A DNA stretch of 64,000 bases from contig CAWJMN010000001.1 of the NCBI GenBank assembly GCA_963844055.1, forward strand, positions 3,782,001 to 3,846,000, read 5' to 3'. Below the pieces are notes generated by a model. That model did no database searches. It was not told the DNA's origin and was given only the letters and a program-made list of their open reading frames with translations. Shown in pieces: positions 62,216-64,000 of this stretch (within the stretch, counting starts at the first letter, position 1; each line of letters begins with the position of its first letter). The stretch is from CAWJMN01 sp963844055 (lineage in GTDB: Bacteria > Planctomycetota > Planctomycetia > Pirellulales > Pirellulaceae). Made by a program: the position numbers and the translations under genes.

Positions 62216-63118
62216 GTGAAGGTCGGCGTGCTTGCCAATTCGAACAGCTGGTACCTGCGCGACCTGACGCGCGCAGCAAGTGCGCATCACACCATCGTTC
62301 CGCTAGAGTTTTCTCGCCTTAGTGCACGTTTAGATGGTCGTGGAGGCGAACAGTTCTTCGCCGGGGAGATTCCCCTGGCCGATATCGACGTTCTTCTGGT
62401 GCGCACAATGCCTCCGGGCTCGTTGGAGCAGGTAATCGTCCGCATGGATATGCTCGCTCGCCTAGCTGAGAACGGCAAATTAGTGCTAAATCCACCACGC
62501 TCCATCGAAGTAGCCGTCGACAAATATCTCACCTCGGCCAAACTCCAAGCGGTTGGGTTACAAAGTCCCATCACTTACGCATGCCAAACCGCTGACGAAG
62601 CGATGCAAGCATTTGCCGCACTAGGAAACGACTGCGTCCTCAAGCCATTGTTCGGCAGCGAAGGAAGAGGAATCACGCGGCTAACGGATGAAGCATTGGC
62701 CCTGCGTGCCTTCAAGATGCTTTCGCAAATGGGGGCCGTGCTTTACCTTCAAGAGTTCATTCCTCATCAAGGCTTTGACATCCGCCTGTTTGTACTTGGT
62801 GAAACGGTGCTGGGGATGCGGCGACACAACTTAGAAGACTGGCGCACTAATATCAGCCGTGGCGCCACAGGAGAAGCCTTTACTCCAGAGCCCAAGCTAC
62901 AAGAGCTCGCGTTACGTGCCGCACAATCCATCGGTGCGGAGATTGCCGGCGTTGATTTCCTTCCTGGAAACGATGGCAACCTCTACGCGATTGAAGTGAA
63001 TGCTGTCCCGGGCTGGCAGGCCCTCTCGCGAACTTTGAAAATCGACATCGCGGCAGAAGTCCTCAACTACGCAGAATCACGGCTAGGCTCGCGGGAAAGC
63101 GAGGCTTCTATCCCATGA
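62216..63118 (+). CDS. RimK-like ATP-grasp glutamate ligase
   Basis: 300 residues from GTG 62216. An ATP-grasp ligase of the RimK family: PRSIEVAVDKYLTSAKLQA, CVLKPLFGSEGRGI, YLQEFIPHQGFDIRLFVLGE and AGVDFLPGNDGNLYAIEVNAVPG are the characteristic blocks, ending with the metal-binding Glu-x-Asn. Relatives add glutamate to coenzyme F420, tetrahydromethanopterin/tetrahydrosarcinapterin or ribosomal protein S6. Standing 60 bp after mch, a role in glutamylating the H4MPT-like cofactor is the best guess. Its stop overlaps the start of the next gene (ATGA). Confidence 0.88.
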   Translation: MKVGVLANSNSWYLRDLTRAASAHHTIVPLEFSRLSARLDGRGGEQFFAGEIPLADIDVLLVRTMPPGSLEQVIVRMDMLARLAENGKLVLNPPRSIEVAVDKYLTSAKLQAVGLQSPITYACQTADEAMQAFAALGNDCVLKPLFGSEGRGITRLTDEALALRAFKMLSQMGAVLYLQEFIPHQGFDIRLFVLGETVLGMRRHNLEDWRTNISRGATGEAFTPEPKLQELALRAAQSIGAEIAGVDFLPGNDGNLYAIEVNAVPGWQALSRTLKIDIAAEVLNYAESRLGSRESEASIP

Positions 63119-64000
63119 GTAACTCCTTGCCATGCAATGTCGCCCGCAGAATGGACCAAGTTGCTGCCTCCAATCCCACCGGCATTGCCATCGCTATGCC
63201 CACCTCCAAACGGAATGCGCAAGGCAAGCGGCAATACGACACCATCACGTTTGAGGCACTTTCGCGCGACAGCGACCACATTGCAGCGGGGCTGCTGACG
63301 ATGGGAATGAAGCCACAAATGCGCATTGCGCTGATGGTTCCCCCCAGCATCGAATTCATCACGCTCGTCTTCGCCATGCTCAAGGCGGGTGTGACCATGG
63401 TCCTGATCGATCCTGGCATGGGACGCAAAAACCTCGTTCGCTGCCTGGCAGAAAGCGATCCCGAGGGCTTTGTTGCCATCCCGATCGTCCAAGCCATTCG
63501 CTCCGTCCTGCGATTCCGCTTTCCCCATGCCAAGCATTTAGTCACAGTCGGACGACGTTGGTTTTGGGGAGGCAAAACGCTGGCCCAAGTCAAGCAATTG
63601 GGGCTGAAAGCAGCTACCTCTGGCAGCCCTCCTCCGTTGCCAAGCACCTTGGCCGAGGACCCTGCGGCGATCATCTTCACCACGGGAAGTACCGGGCCGC
63701 CAAAAGGGGTGGAGTATCGGCATGGCAACTTCGACCGCCAAGTGGTTGAATTGCAAGCGTTCTACAACATTCAGCCCGGCGAGCTCGATTTGCCTGGGTT
63801 TCCGCTGTTTGCGCTTTTCAATGCGGCCATGGGGGTGACGACGGTCATTCCTGACATGGATCCCACGCGGCCCGCCAAAGTGAACCCACGCAAACTGCTC
63901 GAAGCGATTGAAGACTGGAAGATCACCCAGGCGTTCGGCTCTCCCGCGCTGTGGAACGTCGTGGGACAGTACTGCGAAAAGAATTCGATCAAGCTGCCAA
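63115..64000 (+). CDS. OleC-like AMP-forming ligase, truncated by the window edge
   Basis: First 295 codons of an acyl-CoA synthetase-like AMP-binding protein, starting in the stop codon of the upstream ligase (ATGA overlap). The P-loop-like motif IIFTTGSTGPPKGVEYRHGNF is at about residues 183-203, and the early NPTGIAIAMPTSKRN and ALMVPPSIEFITLVFAMLKAGV blocks match the OleC/fatty-acid-ligase branch, which forms beta-lactones in olefin biosynthesis. The expected partners oleA, oleB and oleD are not in the window, so this assignment is only by family. The 3' end is missing. Confidence 0.88.
   Translation, partial: MSNSLPCNVARRMDQVAASNPTGIAIAMPTSKRNAQGKRQYDTITFEALSRDSDHIAAGLLTMGMKPQMRIALMVPPSIEFITLVFAMLKAGVTMVLIDPGMGRKNLVRCLAESDPEGFVAIPIVQAIRSVLRFRFPHAKHLVTVGRRWFWGGKTLAQVKQLGLKAATSGSPPPLPSTLAEDPAAIIFTTGSTGPPKGVEYRHGNFDRQVVELQAFYNIQPGELDLPGFPLFALFNAAMGVTTVIPDMDPTRPAKVNPRKLLEAIEDWKITQAFGSPALWNVVGQYCEKNSIKLP

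Overview
The window looks like the chromosome of a planctomycete, most likely a Pirellulales-type member of the Planctomycetia. The evidence is a set of families typical of that group: a BBP7-type outer-membrane barrel protein, a giant subtilase with an LEDRRVLA-type N-terminal box plus GEVED and dockerin modules, a PVC-type secreted cytochrome c with propeller and HEAT repeats, a Ser/Thr-kinase-like protein with the planctomycetal preamble, a MoxR/DUF58/BatA/VWA envelope operon, and a tetrahydromethanopterin-linked C1 gene (mch). No rRNA, tRNA, IS element, prophage or CRISPR array was seen, and the gene content looks chromosomal.

Layout. 1-4.1 kb: a truncated SDR oxidoreductase, a YceH-like DUF480 protein, a DJ-1/PfpI protein, a VOC protein and a sialate O-acetylesterase-like enzyme that ends at a clear terminator. 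4.1-23.3 kb (minus strand): a long, tightly packed array read moxR -> DUF58 -> BatA-like -> VWA/amidotransferase-like -> DUF4175-like -> coiled-coil protein with 17 KPGET repeats -> helical protein -> NPCBM protein -> one intact HtrA-like protease -> two HtrA-like proteins that have lost all three catalytic residues. 23.5-30 kb: the 1512-residue subtilase and the BBP7 protein, each with its own terminator. 30.5-37.6 kb (plus strand): a membrane pseudokinase, a DinB-like protein, a fused ATP-grasp/alpha-E protein and a transglutaminase. 37.7-41.4 kb: the PVC cytochrome. 41.9-53.5 kb: a chemotaxis cluster with cheX and cheY on the minus strand and, on the plus strand, an MshEN-like protein, cheA with a receiver domain, cheW, a heme-motif chemoreceptor, a Cache chemoreceptor, cheB and cheR. 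53.5-59.6 kb (minus): a MacB/LolD-like ABC exporter pair, a glycosyltransferase and an acyltransferase-like protein. 59.7-64 kb: a second DJ-1/PfpI protein, a DtxR-type regulator, mch, a RimK-like glutamate ligase and the start of an OleC-like AMP-forming ligase.

The strongest overall oddity is that six otherwise well-conserved genes are each broken by a single +1 or -1 frame change, with coherent protein on both sides. Several breaks share local sequence context. Indel errors in a long-read assembly are the simplest explanation, but recoding or real decay has not been excluded. I annotate the two halves of each such gene separately and say that they belong together.

The best candidates for new biology are the active-plus-two-dead HtrA array joined to the MoxR/VWA operon, the membrane pseudokinase, the c-type-heme chemoreceptor cluster, and the ATP-grasp/alpha-E fusion beside a transglutaminase.
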